A stretch of DNA of 64,000 nucleotides, from contig AP031355.1 in NCBI GenBank assembly GCA_037833965.1, positions 5,047,501 to 5,111,500 of the forward strand, given 5' to 3'. Positions 12,021 to 23,937 of the stretch are shown in pieces (position 1 is the first letter of the stretch; every line of letters starts with the position of its first letter). The notes under the pieces were generated by a model, which saw only the letters and a list, made by a program, of their open reading frames with translations, ran no database searches and had not been told where the DNA came from. This stretch comes from Marchantia polymorpha subsp. ruderalis (lineage: Eukaryota; Streptophyta; Marchantiopsida; Marchantiales; Marchantiaceae). A program made the translations under genes and the position numbers.

Positions 12021-13139
12021 GTATAGCATGTAGTCGTTGTCGAGCAACAAACAGGCGAAAAACACCAGAAAATTGAGACGCCACATCATCTGCCAACGTA
12101 AAAGTCAGATCAAGAAGTTAGTATCCGAACAAAACAGAGAGTAGACAAGATGGTAAGCCTGCTTAAATTACTAGTTGTGAGAACAATATTTAAAAACCTC
12201 TTCATGAATGAAGCTAAATGAGAGAACATCTACAAGTTGATTACCACAAGTGAGGCTAAGTTGTTAGACTGTGAACATCGACAGCACCATACCGGGAGTA
12301 ACACATACCTGGGCAAAACTGCCAAGACTGAAGTCTTTACGCACGTAATAATATGAGAAGTTACCAAAGCCAGTCATCCACACATACGCCGCAATAAAAA
12401 CACGTATGGCATTGTAAATCTCACGAGCCTCAAAGTAGTGATATATCAGAAAAAGAACCTGAAATATCCACCGGAAAGAATTACGGTCAATATAACTATG
12501 CACATCTAAAGCCTAAACTAACTACTGATAACGATCAGCTACAAGAGGTAATTAGTTATTAAAGTTCAAGACCCCAAATGAAGACGTACTAATTCACAGA
12601 ACAAAGGGTAGAGTAGATTGACACATATTAAGAAGAACGAAGGCTTTAGACGTATTTTAATACTTAAAGACTAACCTGCATCCACCCTTTCCATTCTTCA
12701 GTCTGTTTAGATAGAGGATGGACTTGCTTGCCGCCAGCGGCTTATCAGCCGCATGCTTCTTAAGAGAGGTGAGCGTAGAAGCTATAATTAACAGCAGATA
12801 CAAGAACATAAACAGGTCTCGACTGTAGTCCTGTAAGACAAATAAAAACCCAATTAGCAACTCAGAGGCTTGTTATCAGAAGCCATGTGACAGACTGACA
12901 TCTAATAAGAAACAGTTTAGAAAAGGTGATTGAATATTAAGGGATATAAACAGTTATTGAGCGCGACGTTGAAATTACTGAAACTTGAGGGCACCAGGTG
13001 TAGATTTGATACAAGCAATGCACAAGAGTCTTAGCACTGCCCATGAATCGTAAAATAGAGCATTACCTTCTTGGATTCCCCAAGAACGTTGGTTCTATCA
13101 CAGAGGAAGAAATAAAAAAGAATAGCGGTCATTTCTCCA
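12021..13139 (-). pseudogene. RWA: RWA-type polysaccharide O-acetylation protein, truncated remnant
   Basis: Four exons on the - strand match the multi-pass membrane (CAS1-like acyltransferase) region of plant REDUCED WALL ACETYLATION proteins, which act in the Golgi in O-acetylation of wall polysaccharides. Exon 13139-13067 reads EMTAILFYFFLCDRTN; 12830-12676 reads DYSRDLFMFLYLLL and ends TEEWKGWMQ; 12458-12309 (50 codons) reads [20 protein letters not shown]; 12089-12021 begins MMWRLNFLV and ends NDYMLY. All junctions have AG acceptors and GT donors where expected. In the second exon the usual N-R-H-Q-T junction lacks 7 bp near 12702, which breaks the frame; restoring 7 bp would give 162 nt, in phase with its neighbours. 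Upstream exons are missing because family-C LTR sequence begins about 115 bp away, and the 3' end is also lost. Confidence 0.85.
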
Positions 13140-13868
13140 CTGCAAAAAGAAGAAAACAAATGTGTTAGAAGTGATGAACACCTTTTTGATTAAAAAAAGG
13201 AGCAGCGCAAGAACTTTGCGGTATACGTATATATTTCTGAAAGTCGCACGATTCATGGCAACACACAAAGTACTAAATGTCACGTTTAACAGAATATTGA
13301 AGAGTTTGAATTCTTAGGCGACTGTCATTCCCGGAAATACTGCAAGTGCTCAACTCGGAGGTCACTCGGAGTACGCACAATGCAACGTAGTTCACTTCAA
13401 CACACACCTGAAACTGGAAAAACACAACTAAGAGGCCGATCAGGACCTCCACTTAGAATTTAAGGGGAAAGTTTCTCAAGAGTACATTCACAGGATCTGC
13501 AGGTAGTGTTCCCCAACTTCGGATTGTTAACTCTGACTGCTAGAGCAGAGCACCCGGGTTGGACTTCCTACTTCGGATGCGGTACGTTCGTCAAACCGAA
13601 GTCACTCTCACGCGGTGAACAACACTCTCAACTCACAAAACACGCAGAGAATACAGGAACAGAACTGAGAAATTTGTAATAACCCACTAAAGGCTAAAAC
13701 TGCAATATAGTGGTAGAAAGGTCGAACCCACAGGGACAGAGGAACACACAGGGTACAAAGTGTCATGTTTAACAGACTATTGAGGAGTTTGAATTCTCAT
13801 GCGACTGTCACTCCCAGAAATACTGCAAGTGTCCACTCGGAGCGCACTCGGAGGTCGCACAGTGCAGC

Positions 13869-13899
<31 letters not shown>

Positions 13900-14624
13900 C
13901 TGAAACTACAGAAACACAACCCAGAGATCCGTTAGGACCTCTACTCAAGATTTCAGGGGGAAAGTCTCTCAAGAGTACACTCAGCGAAGCTGCGGGTAGT
14001 GACTTCCAACTCCGGCTTTTACAACACTTCCACTAGCTTGCTGCTAGCGTAGGAAACCCGGGTTGGACTGCCTACTTCGGTTAGTCACTCATACGCGGTG
14101 AACAACATCCTCAACTCACAAAACGCGCAGAGAACACAGGTCCGCACTGAAGGGCTCACTGAGAATCATTCCAATAACACAATAACAGTCTATTGAAGAG
14201 TTTGAATTCTCAGGCACTTGTCATTCCCAAAAATACTACAGGGGTTACCCCGAAGGCACCTGCTGCAGCGTAACCTGAATTTACAACCAAGGCTTACACG
14301 AAGTAGCAAAACTTCACTTTGGCATTCAGGGGAAAAATCCCGAAGGAGTACAATCAGAAACAAACACTCGAAGGTGTAGGGGCGAAACTATTCAAGTATC
14401 TAACTAGTCACTGGCTCTGAGCATCGGCAGTCACCCGCAGGTACAGATCCAAACTACTCAAGTCTCTAACCAATGTACTAGCTCTGAACATTCGGCCGAA
14501 GGCCTTCAGCTACACAATGCGGAACGCTAAGGTGTAGCTCCTCGTGCGTGGTGGCAGAACTAAGGACACAAACACGCAGAGAAAACGAGTTCTTGATCTG
14601 CACTTCCGAAATTGGGAAAAAACC

Positions 14625-14653
14625 CAAGGCAAAACGCCTTGAACTACTTTATA
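14625..14653 (-). promoter_or_regulatory. LTR TATA box and palindrome, family B (-)
   Basis: TATAAA (14653-14648 on -) is followed by CAAGGC-GTTTT-GCCTTG. It lies just downstream of the U3 ORF and about 980 bp from the LTR 3' end, which separates U3 from R/U5. Confidence 0.65.
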
Positions 14654-17600
14654 CCTTCTAAGTCCTAACTAGCACTACACTGCACTACGCTACACGCCTG
14701 CACGGAACCACGCTACACTACACTCCGCGGAACCAGTGCTACGTCTCCTGCGCGACGGATTGCCGCGCACTAACTCCCTACCCTGCCAGTCTTCCGCTCG
14801 ACTGCGCAGTCCCAACCGCTGCAACGCCGCGGACAGCTCCACCTCGAGGGTGGACATGGTATCCCGCGCCTTCGACAGAAAAGCGTCTAGCTTCTTCGCT
14901 ACCTTCCGCCGACTCCTGCTGTCGCCTGCCAACAACCCTGCTGCGCAAAGTTCAAACTCACGCAGTGTGAGTTTCTCCTGCGCCGCCACTTCTCAGTGGG
15001 CGTAGCCCTTGAGATAGTGGGCGACACGCCTCGCCGTCTCCTCCTTCGTGCGATCTGCCTCTCGCCTGCGATCCTCTTCAATTACCACTAACTGCGATTC
15101 GGCCTCCGCACGCTGTGCTCTCAATTCACCACACTCTGACTGTAGCCTGCGGATTAAATCCTCATCCGCCTGCCGTGCGAGCTGACACTCCGCCAACAAA
15201 CGCGTCTGCCGCACGAGCTCCTCTGACAGAATCTGATTCTGAGTTTTCTCAGACATCAAATCCTGCGTGGTCTTCACCACATCCCTGGTGAGCTCTTCCA
15301 ATCTCTCCTTCCGCATCCTGTCGAGGGCGTGCGATTTCCTCTCAAGGTTGTACTGCCCCCATAAACAGGCATGCCTCTCCCTCAATTCCTTCAACTCCTG
15401 GTCCACCCTAGCTAGTAGCTTGCTAGTGTGGACTTTAGTGCGAGTCCGCCTGCGCACTAATTCGATGTTAGATCCCGGCTGAAGTGGATCGGCGTATTTA
15501 TCGAATTTGCGATCCAGGTACTTCAGCAGCGGTATCACCTGCTCAGAGAGCGCCGCCGCCGGCGCTACAACAATTTCCTCCTCCTCCTCCTCGGTATCCC
15601 GACATTGCTTCGGTGGAGCCTCCGTCGTCATCATCCGAGTTGAGGATTTCAGTCGCCATTGATTGCGTTGGCGACTGTCCTGAGTGGGGCTGCACGTCGT
15701 CGACGTGTGCTGCCTGCGAAGGCACCGCTGCAGCCTCGCTGCTCTTCGCCAAAATGTCTAAGGCGGTGGGCGAATGTGGCCGTGCTACATCCCCGTCGCC
15801 CGCTTGTCGGTCTTCAATCGTATCCTCTCTGCCGCCGACGTCCGCCGCCGAAGGCGATAGAGCGGAGGGTGTCTGCGCGGAGTTTGATTGCGCATCGCGC
15901 ACCAAAATTTCGTCCCGCGGACAGTCAATCCGCTCCTCCGTCAGGGGCTGCTCCCTCGATCGGTCCTGCGCGGGGGTTGTGCCTGGCCTGTGCGCAGGCG
16001 CAAATGCCGGCGCCTTGTCCGCCGCAGGCGCAGCGCCGAAGGCGTCTATCGCCAAAGGCGACATAACCGGGGGCCGCTCGCCAGATGTTCCTTGGCCCGT
16101 AGGCCCTACCGCCGAAGGCGCTTCTACCGGCGGATTACCCGCCGATGGTGCGGCCTCCGCACGCTCCCTGCTCGCATCTCCTCGGCCCGAAGGCCCTGGC
16201 GCCGAAGGCGCAAATCGCGGCGCGTTGTGCGCCGGAGGGTCTGGCTCGAAGGCCTGTGTCCCGTAGGCGGATCTTCCGCCGGCTCCTTCCCCTTCCTCCG
16301 TTGAAACGGGGGTGATTCCTGCCTGTGCACAGGCGGCACGTGTTGAGGCGACCTGTGCACAGGCGGACTGCCTCTTCCCACGCGTAGGCGTAGGTCCACG
16401 TCCGCTTGTGGTCGCCGATCCGTCGAGGCTCGCCCGTCCGTCGAGGCTCGCCTGTGCGCAGGCGGAACACCTGTCCGCAACACACGTGGTAACTCCAGAG
16501 GCCCTTGGCCCGTAGGCGGCCTCTCGTCCGTCGAAGGTGCAGCGGGGTCCGTTGCTCCAGCAGGCGTCCGCGCTCCCTCGTTCTTCTCCGGCGACGCACT
16601 TCCTTTCTCTGTGGCAATCGTCGCCGTGTCCGCGCTGCTAGCTGGTAACACAAGCCTGCGCGCCTTCTGCTTCGGCCGGCTGTACGATTCGTACAACGGC
16701 CGCGGTCGAATGGGAGCAGTGGGTTCTTGATGCTGCTCCTCTTCGGACTCCTCTCTCCATCGCCGCTTCCGCGGCACTCTTGCTGCAGGAGTATTTCTCC
16801 CTTTGTCCCTCCGCCTTGACGGAGTAGAAGTCGGCGACTCCTCTGCATCAGTGTCGACCTCATTCTCCCGCACATACCTCCCGGAATGGTCGACGGACAA
16901 CGGCGGAAAACGAGCAAGCTCCGCCGCGGTCAAACAATTTCGTTGTCGATAAAAATTGATGAGGAAAGGAGAGAGATGATTTAGAGTTCCCCCCTTCTCC
17001 TCAAAAGCGTGCTGTCGCATCACCCTGTGCAGGATGCTCGCCTAGTGAATTGGAGCTCCCTCGATGATGCACTCTGTGGTAACACACTTTTTGTTTTTTT
17101 TGCAGAATTTAAACAATTTTAGAAAACTAGTACCAAAGCAGTGTTTGTAGCTAGAGAAGGGTACGCTAAATAGAGTGGATTGATGAGATCGTCACGAGGG
17201 CACAAAGAATCACGTAGTCGGATGTACCAACGCCAACGTCTTCGGCGCCTTCGGCAAAAGCTCCTTTTTGAGGTGTCTCTACTCACGCGCCTCTAGCGTA
17301 TAAGGAAGCTACGCTTCCGGCGCAGACACCTCAGGAGGAGGTTTTGCTAAAGACGTCAGGAGAAGGGCCCGGACCTCTAAAGGCATCCGACCATGAGTGC
17401 GCCTTCGGCGAAGCGCCGCTAGCGCGGAAAGGGAAAACCTTCATAACAATCGGGATACACGGTAGATCCAGTTGGTTGAAGTTGCATTAGAAAGAGCTCG
17501 GGACGCTCGTTCTAACGAGTCCAAGAGCGCCGGAGATGGATCAGGAATGGAGAAGTTATGAGCGTCGGAAAACTCGTAGCCGGACATGCGCCGTTCGCGC

Positions 17601-18431
17601 TAGGGTTCACAGCCGGAAAGGATTCCCGTACGCCCTCGGCGATGCGCCTTCGGCGGAATCACGCGCTCACAGGAGGAAACCAACTCAGAGTCGGAAGCGC
17701 CCTTGGCGGCTGTTCATGGAAGGAAAGCGCCGGTCGGATGTACACCTCCGACGTGGCGCTGACGGCCGGATGCGCTGGCATGAGTTGCGCTGACGGATAT
17801 GCGCTGGCAGCAACGGACGAGGCATAAAGGACAAAATAGGCGGTACGACTGCGCGCCGGCGTAATTCGCTCCGGCTGGATGTGCGCCTCCAGCAAGGCGC
17901 CGACGGATAATGAACGCACCAGCGGCGACACGCCTCCGGAGAAGGGCGGGTTAGGAAAAGACAACAGGGCCGACGTATACCCTGCAGCGGACTCGAGTCC
18001 GGAAGGTGGCGGCGGCGGGAGAATTCAACGTTTAAGCATGCGAATGCGCGCAATGCGGAGACGTGAATTCGCGCATGCAAAGGGCGAACCGTTAAGCCGT
18101 ATAGCCGGCTGCGTACGTTGCAACCAGTAAGAACGTTGGACGTTCTTGAAATCGGAGAAGAAAAGACTGCGCTCCAGTCTCATTCTCTCATTCTTGACTT
18201 TGCGATTTCCAGTTCCAAGATTACGCGCAAGGGCGGAGCGACCTGCAGTGAGAGTAGAGAGTGCGGAGACGAGTTGCGCAAGGATCTTGGCGGACCTTGA
18301 AAGAATTGTGAGTAGCGATCTTGAACGAGCGCAGAGAGAGTGAGCAGTCAGTGCTTGAGTGGCCGACGCACAGTGGCGATTGTGAGAGAGCGAGCGAAAG
18401 GGAGAACGTTTGTGTGTGTGCAGGCAACGCA

Positions 18432-20987
18432 ATGTCGAAGGTTCCCCAGCTGCGAGTGTCTCCACTCAGGGTGCCGCAGATCGGTCTACGCGCATTTCAA
18501 GATGTGCTGTTGAGGTTGAAGCTCGATTTTCTCCTATGGGGGTGGAATTGGACATGTCCGGAGATGGTGCGCGAGTATCTGCAGGAGAGACACAAGCCTT
18601 CTCGCGGATTTCGCCCACACCCAGAGAGATGGGACATTTGCAATTGGGCGCAGGTGTTGGGCAGGTGTGCCGGCGAGGAAGGGGATCTCCTCTTCGAGGC
18701 CGATAGCGTGAAGGTGTCCCAGGAGGAAGAAGTCTCTTACAATGAGCTCTTCAAAGTGGCCAGACATCCCAAGAACGGTTTCCGGACACGGGATTACAAG
18801 GATCGATTGCGGAGAAATGTCGCGACGGCATTGCTGCAGATATTGCAGCCGACCAAGACCGCTTACATGCATGGTTGGCAGGTAGAGTTCGTGGAGCTAG
18901 TGTTGTCAGGAGCTCCGGTGCATTGGGCACGGCTCCTATGGAAGGTGACGCGCCAACATGCGCAAGAAGAGAGGGGAGGAACGCTCAATCATCTATCGCC
19001 TTACTTAATCGTGTTTTACCGGGCGATGGGATGTTTGACGAATGCTGAGAAAACTCGGTTTCCGCAGCTGAGCCGGACTTATCCAGGTAGATATTCGAGG
19101 GATGCCGAAGTAGACACGGATCCGGACGAGGAACCTGCCAGTACGCCTCCTGCTCCGGCTCCAGCAAGAGCAGCAGAAGAACGTCGAAGTGAGCACATTC
19201 CGCGAAAGCGGAAGTGGGATGAGAGACCTGAGGACAGGCAGCCGGAAGTACCAGCTGCGCCGACTCGTGGTCGGCCCACCCCCGAGCCTCATAGTCGACC
19301 AAAACAGAGGGCACGCAGAATGCCAACTGTTACTGAGGAGACCAGGCGAACTCCGACCCGGCGGAATCTCACACAGGAAGAGATAATTGCTCAGGTCCTA
19401 GGGAAGACGGCAGATACCTCTGCACAGAAGGCACCACGGCCTTCGGGAGGAGATGGACGGACTGACAGCCGGCCGACTGCGAGTCGGATGACTGAAGGTC
19501 GACAAGCGGAAGGAAGGCCAACTGAACGGCGCGTTGAACCGGACAGCAGGCCGGAAGCAGAAGAGAGTTTGGCTGACGAGCCAACAATCCTCAAAGGGTC
19601 GTCTTCGGCGGAAGGCACTTCTGGAAGAACGCCCCCAACAAGCAGGCCAAGTGGAGTCAAGACGCGCAGGGTGTATCCGACTCCCAGTCGGACAACTGCT
19701 GGTCGGCCGACTGCGAGTCGGACAACAGAGAGTCAGCCGGATTCGCCGACTGCGAGACGGATGGGGCCAACGACCAGTGTGCGGACGCCTTCGGCGGATG
19801 CACCTTCAGCAAGGACACCTTCCGCGCAGATTGTGCCGGAAGGACAGGCAGCAGAAGCGGGCGGTGCAAGAGTGACAAAAGTCACTGCGGCGTCGACCCC
19901 TTCACAAACCGAAGATCGAGCCGGAACAGGGGCTCAAGCAGTGGGATCTCCCACTGCCCTGGATATTTTAGCAGGCAGTGGAGCAGCAGTCGCAGCAGAA
20001 GCTGCTGCGCGCCACAGTTCTAGGGAATCGCCAAGGGATTCGGTGGCGACTGAAATCCTCGAGACTGAGGATGATACGAGCTCGGAAGAGCAGGAAGCGG
20101 ATTCGGTGCAGAAAACGCCAACAGGGGTGCTGTGCGAACAGATAGTTCCACTCCTGCGATATCTGGATCGCAAGACATCCAAATACGGAAGTGCCTTAAA
20201 ACCGCAGTCTTATGTGAAGACTATCAGGCGAAGGACGAGGATCAAGGTGGCAAAGTGGGCCTCTAGTTGCCAAGTATATGTGGAAAGGAACACCGCCCTC
20301 AAACAACACCTGGCGGTCACCCAGAAGCTATACCAAGCCTTGCAGCAGCAGAAGGAGGATGCGGCGACGAAAAGTCAGGCGGATGCCGAACTAATACGGG
20401 CAAAGATCGAGTTGGAACTGCAGGAGGAGCGGAGACAGAACAAAGTCCTAGCAGCCGAGCTTGCGCGCCAGACGCGCGCCTTAGAAGAAAGTCAAAGAGC
20501 CCGCAAGGAGGATGAGGAGTTGTTGTGCAACTTGCAATCCGAGTGCTCGGATTTGAGGGCACAACGTGCGGGATTAGAAATGCAGCTGGCCGAGGTGGAG
20601 AGCAGCTGCAGGGCGCGAGGAGAGTTGGCGGCACAGGTGACTCGTTGTCTAAAAGGATACACCCATTGGGAGGTGGCAGCCCAAGAGAGGATCACACTCA
20701 GGGAGTTCGAGCTTCGGGCGGCGGCATTGACGGAAGGTGACAGTCGGAGTCGGCGGCGAGTGGCGAGAAAATTAGAAACCTTCTTGTCGGGTGCGCGCGA
20801 CACTATGGCGCACTTGCAGTCGGAAGTTACCACAGCGCTCCGACGCCTGGGGTTACGCAGCCGGTCGGAAGACTGGCAAGGTAGAGATAGTACGCGGAGC
20901 AGTCCGGCGCGCAGGAGGCGCAGCACCGGATCTGCTGAGTGCAGTAGAGTAGTTTGGTTTCGCGCAGATACTGCGAGTGGTAGATAG
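18432..20987 (+). CDS. LTR-encoded (U3) protein, intact 851 aa
   Basis: I chose the ATG at 18432 (MSKVPQLRVSPLRVPQ) because it is the conserved start in all family-A copies; the frame extends upstream only by a TTG. Residues 1-226 form a conserved region with LDFLLWGWNWTCPEMVREY, KNGFRTRDYKDRLRR, PVHWARLLW and GGTLNHLSPYLIVFYR. Residues 227-560 are low-complexity, rich in P, T, S and R, built partly of repeats (PTASRTT), and include a conserved SPTALDILAGSGAA. Residues 569-610 hold EQIVPLLRYLDRK. Residues 650-735 are a heptad coiled coil. The end is basic (ARRRRSTGSAECS). I recognise no named domain; the first region only vaguely recalls plant transposon-associated domains. It lies wholly in U3, upstream of the TATA box. 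Function is unknown. Confidence 0.85.
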   Translation: MSKVPQLRVSPLRVPQIGLRAFQDVLLRLKLDFLLWGWNWTCPEMVREYLQERHKPSRGFRPHPERWDICNWAQVLGRCAGEEGDLLFEADSVKVSQEEEVSYNELFKVARHPKNGFRTRDYKDRLRRNVATALLQILQPTKTAYMHGWQVEFVELVLSGAPVHWARLLWKVTRQHAQEERGGTLNHLSPYLIVFYRAMGCLTNAEKTRFPQLSRTYPGRYSRDAEVDTDPDEEPASTPPAPAPARAAEERRSEHIPRKRKWDERPEDRQPEVPAAPTRGRPTPEPHSRPKQRARRMPTVTEETRRTPTRRNLTQEEIIAQVLGKTADTSAQKAPRPSGGDGRTDSRPTASRMTEGRQAEGRPTERRVEPDSRPEAEESLADEPTILKGSSSAEGTSGRTPPTSRPSGVKTRRVYPTPSRTTAGRPTASRTTESQPDSPTARRMGPTTSVRTPSADAPSARTPSAQIVPEGQAAEAGGARVTKVTAASTPSQTEDRAGTGAQAVGSPTALDILAGSGAAVAAEAAARHSSRESPRDSVATEILETEDDTSSEEQEADSVQKTPTGVLCEQIVPLLRYLDRKTSKYGSALKPQSYVKTIRRRTRIKVAKWASSCQVYVERNTALKQHLAVTQKLYQALQQQKEDAATKSQADAELIRAKIELELQEERRQNKVLAAELARQTRALEESQRARKEDEELLCNLQSECSDLRAQRAGLEMQLAEVESSCRARGELAAQVTRCLKGYTHWEVAAQERITLREFELRAAALTEGDSRSRRRVARKLETFLSGARDTMAHLQSEVTTALRRLGLRSRSEDWQGRDSTRSSPARRRRSTGSAECSRVVWFRADTASGR

Positions 20988-21020
20988 GATAGCGTAGTGC
21001 TAGTTAGGATCTTTTGAGGG

Positions 21021-21049
21021 TATAAAGTAGATCAAGGCGTTTTGCCTTG
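21021..21049 (+). promoter_or_regulatory. LTR TATA box and palindrome, solo LTR A1
   Basis: TATAAA at 21021-21026 is followed by CAAGGC-GTTTT-GCCTTG (21033-21049), 34 bp after the U3 ORF stop and 922 bp before the LTR end. It marks the likely U3/R boundary. Confidence 0.7.
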
Positions 21050-23937
21050 GGACTCTTCCAGTTTCGGAAGTGCAGATCAGGAACTCACTTTCTTGGCGTG
21101 TTTGTGCATTTTGGTCCTGGCACCACGTAGAGAAGCTGCAGCATAGCGAAGTTACCGTATGTTGTAGTTGAAGGCCTTCGGCTGAATGTTCAGAGCTAGT
21201 ACCCGGTTAGAGACTTGAGTAGTGCGGATCTGCACCTGCGGGTGATTTCTGATACTCAGAGCCGGCTGCGAGTTAGATACTTGAACAGTTCCCCCTTACT
21301 CCTTCGAGTGACATATCCTGATTGTACTCCTACGGGAAGTTTCCCCTGAATGCCAATGTGAAGTTTCATTACTTCGTGTAAACCTTGGTTTGTAATTCAG
21401 GTTGTGTGTGTGTTACTGGATCGTGTTTTCAGTAAGTTCTCAGTCGGGTCTGCACTCCCTGCGTTTTGTGTGATAGTCGAGGGTGACGTCCACGGCGTAC
21501 GTAGAGGCTTCGTTCCGAAGTGAGAAGTCCAGTCCGGGTACCCCCGCTAGTTCCTGGCGGAAGGGCAGTAAAAGCCGGAGTGGGAGGCACTTCCTGCAGA
21601 ACCTCTGAGTGAACTTGCGAGACACTTTCCTCCTGAAATCCGAAGCGGAGGTCCTGACCGACCTCCGAGTTGTGCTTTTTGCCAGTTTCAGGTGTGTGTG
21701 TGTGTGTTGAGTGACCAAGCTGTACCGTGCATCCTCCGAGCATCCTCCGAGTTGAGATCCTCCTCCGAGTCGAGCCTCCGAGTCGAGCACTGCAGTATTT
21801 CTGGGAGTGACAGTCGCCTAGAATTCAAACTCTACCAAAAGTCTGTTAAATGTGACACTTTTACTCTGTGTGTTGCCTCTGTCCCTGTGGGTTCGATCTT
21901 TTTACCACCATACTGCAGTTTTAGCCTTTGGTGGGTTATTACACACTCCACAAAAGAGACCTGCCACAATGTGATGTAGCAGGCGCGGTGTGGCTGCAGT
22001 AATTGCAGCAGCGCCGTAGCCAAAGTTTGGCGGAATCGATCCTTGTAATCGCGGGTCTTGTACCCATTCTTGGTAGACTTCCCCCGCTTGAACAGCTCCA
22101 CAAATTGCGCCTCGTCCTGCTTGGACACCTTGACGCTCTCACTATCGATGAGGAGGTGCCCTGGGATGCCGGCACATCTCCCCAATGCCTGCGCCCAATC
22201 TTGGACCGTCCATCGATCCACATGCGGCCGCAATCCGCGCGTAGGTGGTCCCTGTGGCTCTAGCCACTCGCGCACCATATCCACACAAATGTAGTTCCAT
22301 CCCCATAGCAAGAAATCGAGCTTTCTTGCTATCAGGCGCTCCTCGAAAGCGCGCAGCCCGTTCTGTGGTAGTCGGAGCGGCAGCATCCGCAATCGGCCCA
22401 GTCTCGCCATTGCGTTCTTGGAGTTCGCCTGCTCGCAAATTCTCCTCCCGCTCCGTGTGGTACCCCACTTTTGGCAATTTTGAGGAAATTAAAACATTTT
22501 TGGAAAACTGTACCCTGGCAGCATTGTAAATAGCCTTCGGTACATCAAAACAGAGTGAATCCGGAAGATCGCGGGGATTCTCGAGGGATCTTGTAGAATC
22601 TGGGATTTGGGGTGCAGCAGTAAGGACAGGCACCACCCTCCCTGCGAGCTCTGCAGTTAGGACCCCTACGACGCAAGGCGCAAAACCCGCCTTCGGAGGT
22701 TGCGTCCGCGGCTGTAGGGAAACCCTCCATAATTAGGTCAACCCTCGGGCGCCTTGACCAAGTTAGGATCCCGTTGGAAAGAGCTCGACGCACTGATTCC
22801 AACGAGTCCAAGAACGCTTGGAACGGATGAGGACTTAGGGAGTTATCACTATTGGAAGAAACGGAGGCAATCGCCTACGGCGGAAAGAGTTCGCCACCGG
22901 CGCGAATTCCGCCTACGCGGAAGGGGGAATCAAGTTTTGTCCTATGCGCGGACGAAGGCGTTCGCCTGTGCACAGGCGAAGTAGGGTTAGGGGAGGCGCG
23001 AAGTCCGCCTACGCACAGGCGCTTCGGCGTCGGCGGAAAATCCGCCTTGGGCCCTAGAAATGCGCCTTGTGAGGTAGACAGTGTACGGCGCCTTCCGCGT
23101 CAGCGCAGCGCCGCATACGGCGGAAGAGCCGCCAGAGTAATCAAATCGGTACGGACCATGCGGACGGGACGGGTGGATGCGCTCTTGGACTGGACGGAGT
23201 TGCGGCGGCGGAAGCGCCGACGAAGAGACAAGGAACGGACAGACTGGACGGAGACGGCTGACCACGGTCAACGCCTTCCGCGCCAGCGCGACGCCGCGTG
23301 CGGAATTCGCCTGCGCACAGGCGAACGCCTGTGCACAGGAGGATGTTCAAGTTCCGCGCCGGCGGAGAATCCGCCGAGGAGTCTGCCTGCGCACAGGCAG
23401 GAGTTGAACTTTTGTCCGACATGCGGGCACACGCGTCAAGGCAGAGGGGGATTGGCCGAGGGGTGGTACGAACAAGTGTACCGCGCAAGGCGGAAAACTC
23501 GCCTTCGGCGCTACGCCCCCATGTCCGCGGGGTAATACGCTCGCGGAGTTCAAATCCGCCAATTCGAGCGTGAGAGTTTAATCGACGACGGCGGAGCGTG
23601 AAGCCGCGCGTGAGAGCGAAGACCGTTCCAGCGTACAGCCGGCGCGGCCATCAAGTGAGACGTTCTTCACGAGCAAGAGCCAACCATGACCTTCGACCGG
23701 GCGGCGGAGAACGTCCCATTCTTGAATTCGCGATTCCAATCTCTTGTGCGCGCTGCGCGCATCCATCTGCTGGCTGTTTAACATTCTCGACGTCGCCGCG
23801 CAGGAGATTTCTTGTTGATTGAGGGAGAAGTGAATGCGCGTGACTTGGAATTGAGGGCGATTAGAGTTTGCCGAGAGAGAAAGGCGCTCGGGCGGTGCGG
23901 AAGTAGAATGAGCGGGCGAGCGAACCCCAGGAACGCA

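Larger units (their letters stand above)
17075..21943 (+). mobile_element. Family A solo LTR 1
   Basis: It starts TGTGGTAACACACTTTTTG and ends GGTGGGTTATTACA, 4869 bp, flanked by CACTC at 17070-17074 and 21944-21948. It is inserted in the coding part of the family-B (-) LTR. It has the same structure as the LTRs of the complete element: about 1.36 kb of leader, an intact 851-codon ORF, a TATA box at 21021 and about 0.9 kb of R/U5 with a GT microsatellite near 21692. Confidence 0.95.
14690..22410 (-). pseudogene. U3 ORF of the family-B LTR (-), interrupted and decayed
   Basis: The frame starts at the ATG at 22408-22410 (MARLGRLRMLPLRLPQNGLR). It runs to the LTR insertion at 21948, resumes at 17074 (IHWASILHRVMRQHAF) and ends near 14690 (SAECSVAWFRAGV). 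Without the 4874-bp insert it is about 950 codons. Lesions include TAG for W in the IHWAS motif near 17041, TGA for W in the GYAHWEV motif near 14990, and frame changes in the repeat-rich middle (about 16100 and 15600). The N-terminal region and the C-terminal coiled coil (LARQADEDLIRRLQSECGEL) are closely similar to those of the + strand family-B copy and clearly related to family A. Confidence 0.8.

Noticed and set aside
17290-17310. TATAAGG in the first 250 bp of the LTR as a promoter for the U3 ORF
   Set aside because: It is over 1.1 kb upstream of the ATG with no other promoter signal; too weak to annotate.
18321-18431. Upstream extension of the U3 ORF (TTG starts)
   Set aside because: The extension differs in length between copies and starts at TTG; the conserved ATG giving MSKVPQ is the natural start.
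21889-21900. GGTTCGATC near LTR ends as a tRNA B-box or SINE promoter
   Set aside because: No A-box or tRNA fold precedes it, and it is simply part of the conserved LTR 3' end in every copy.
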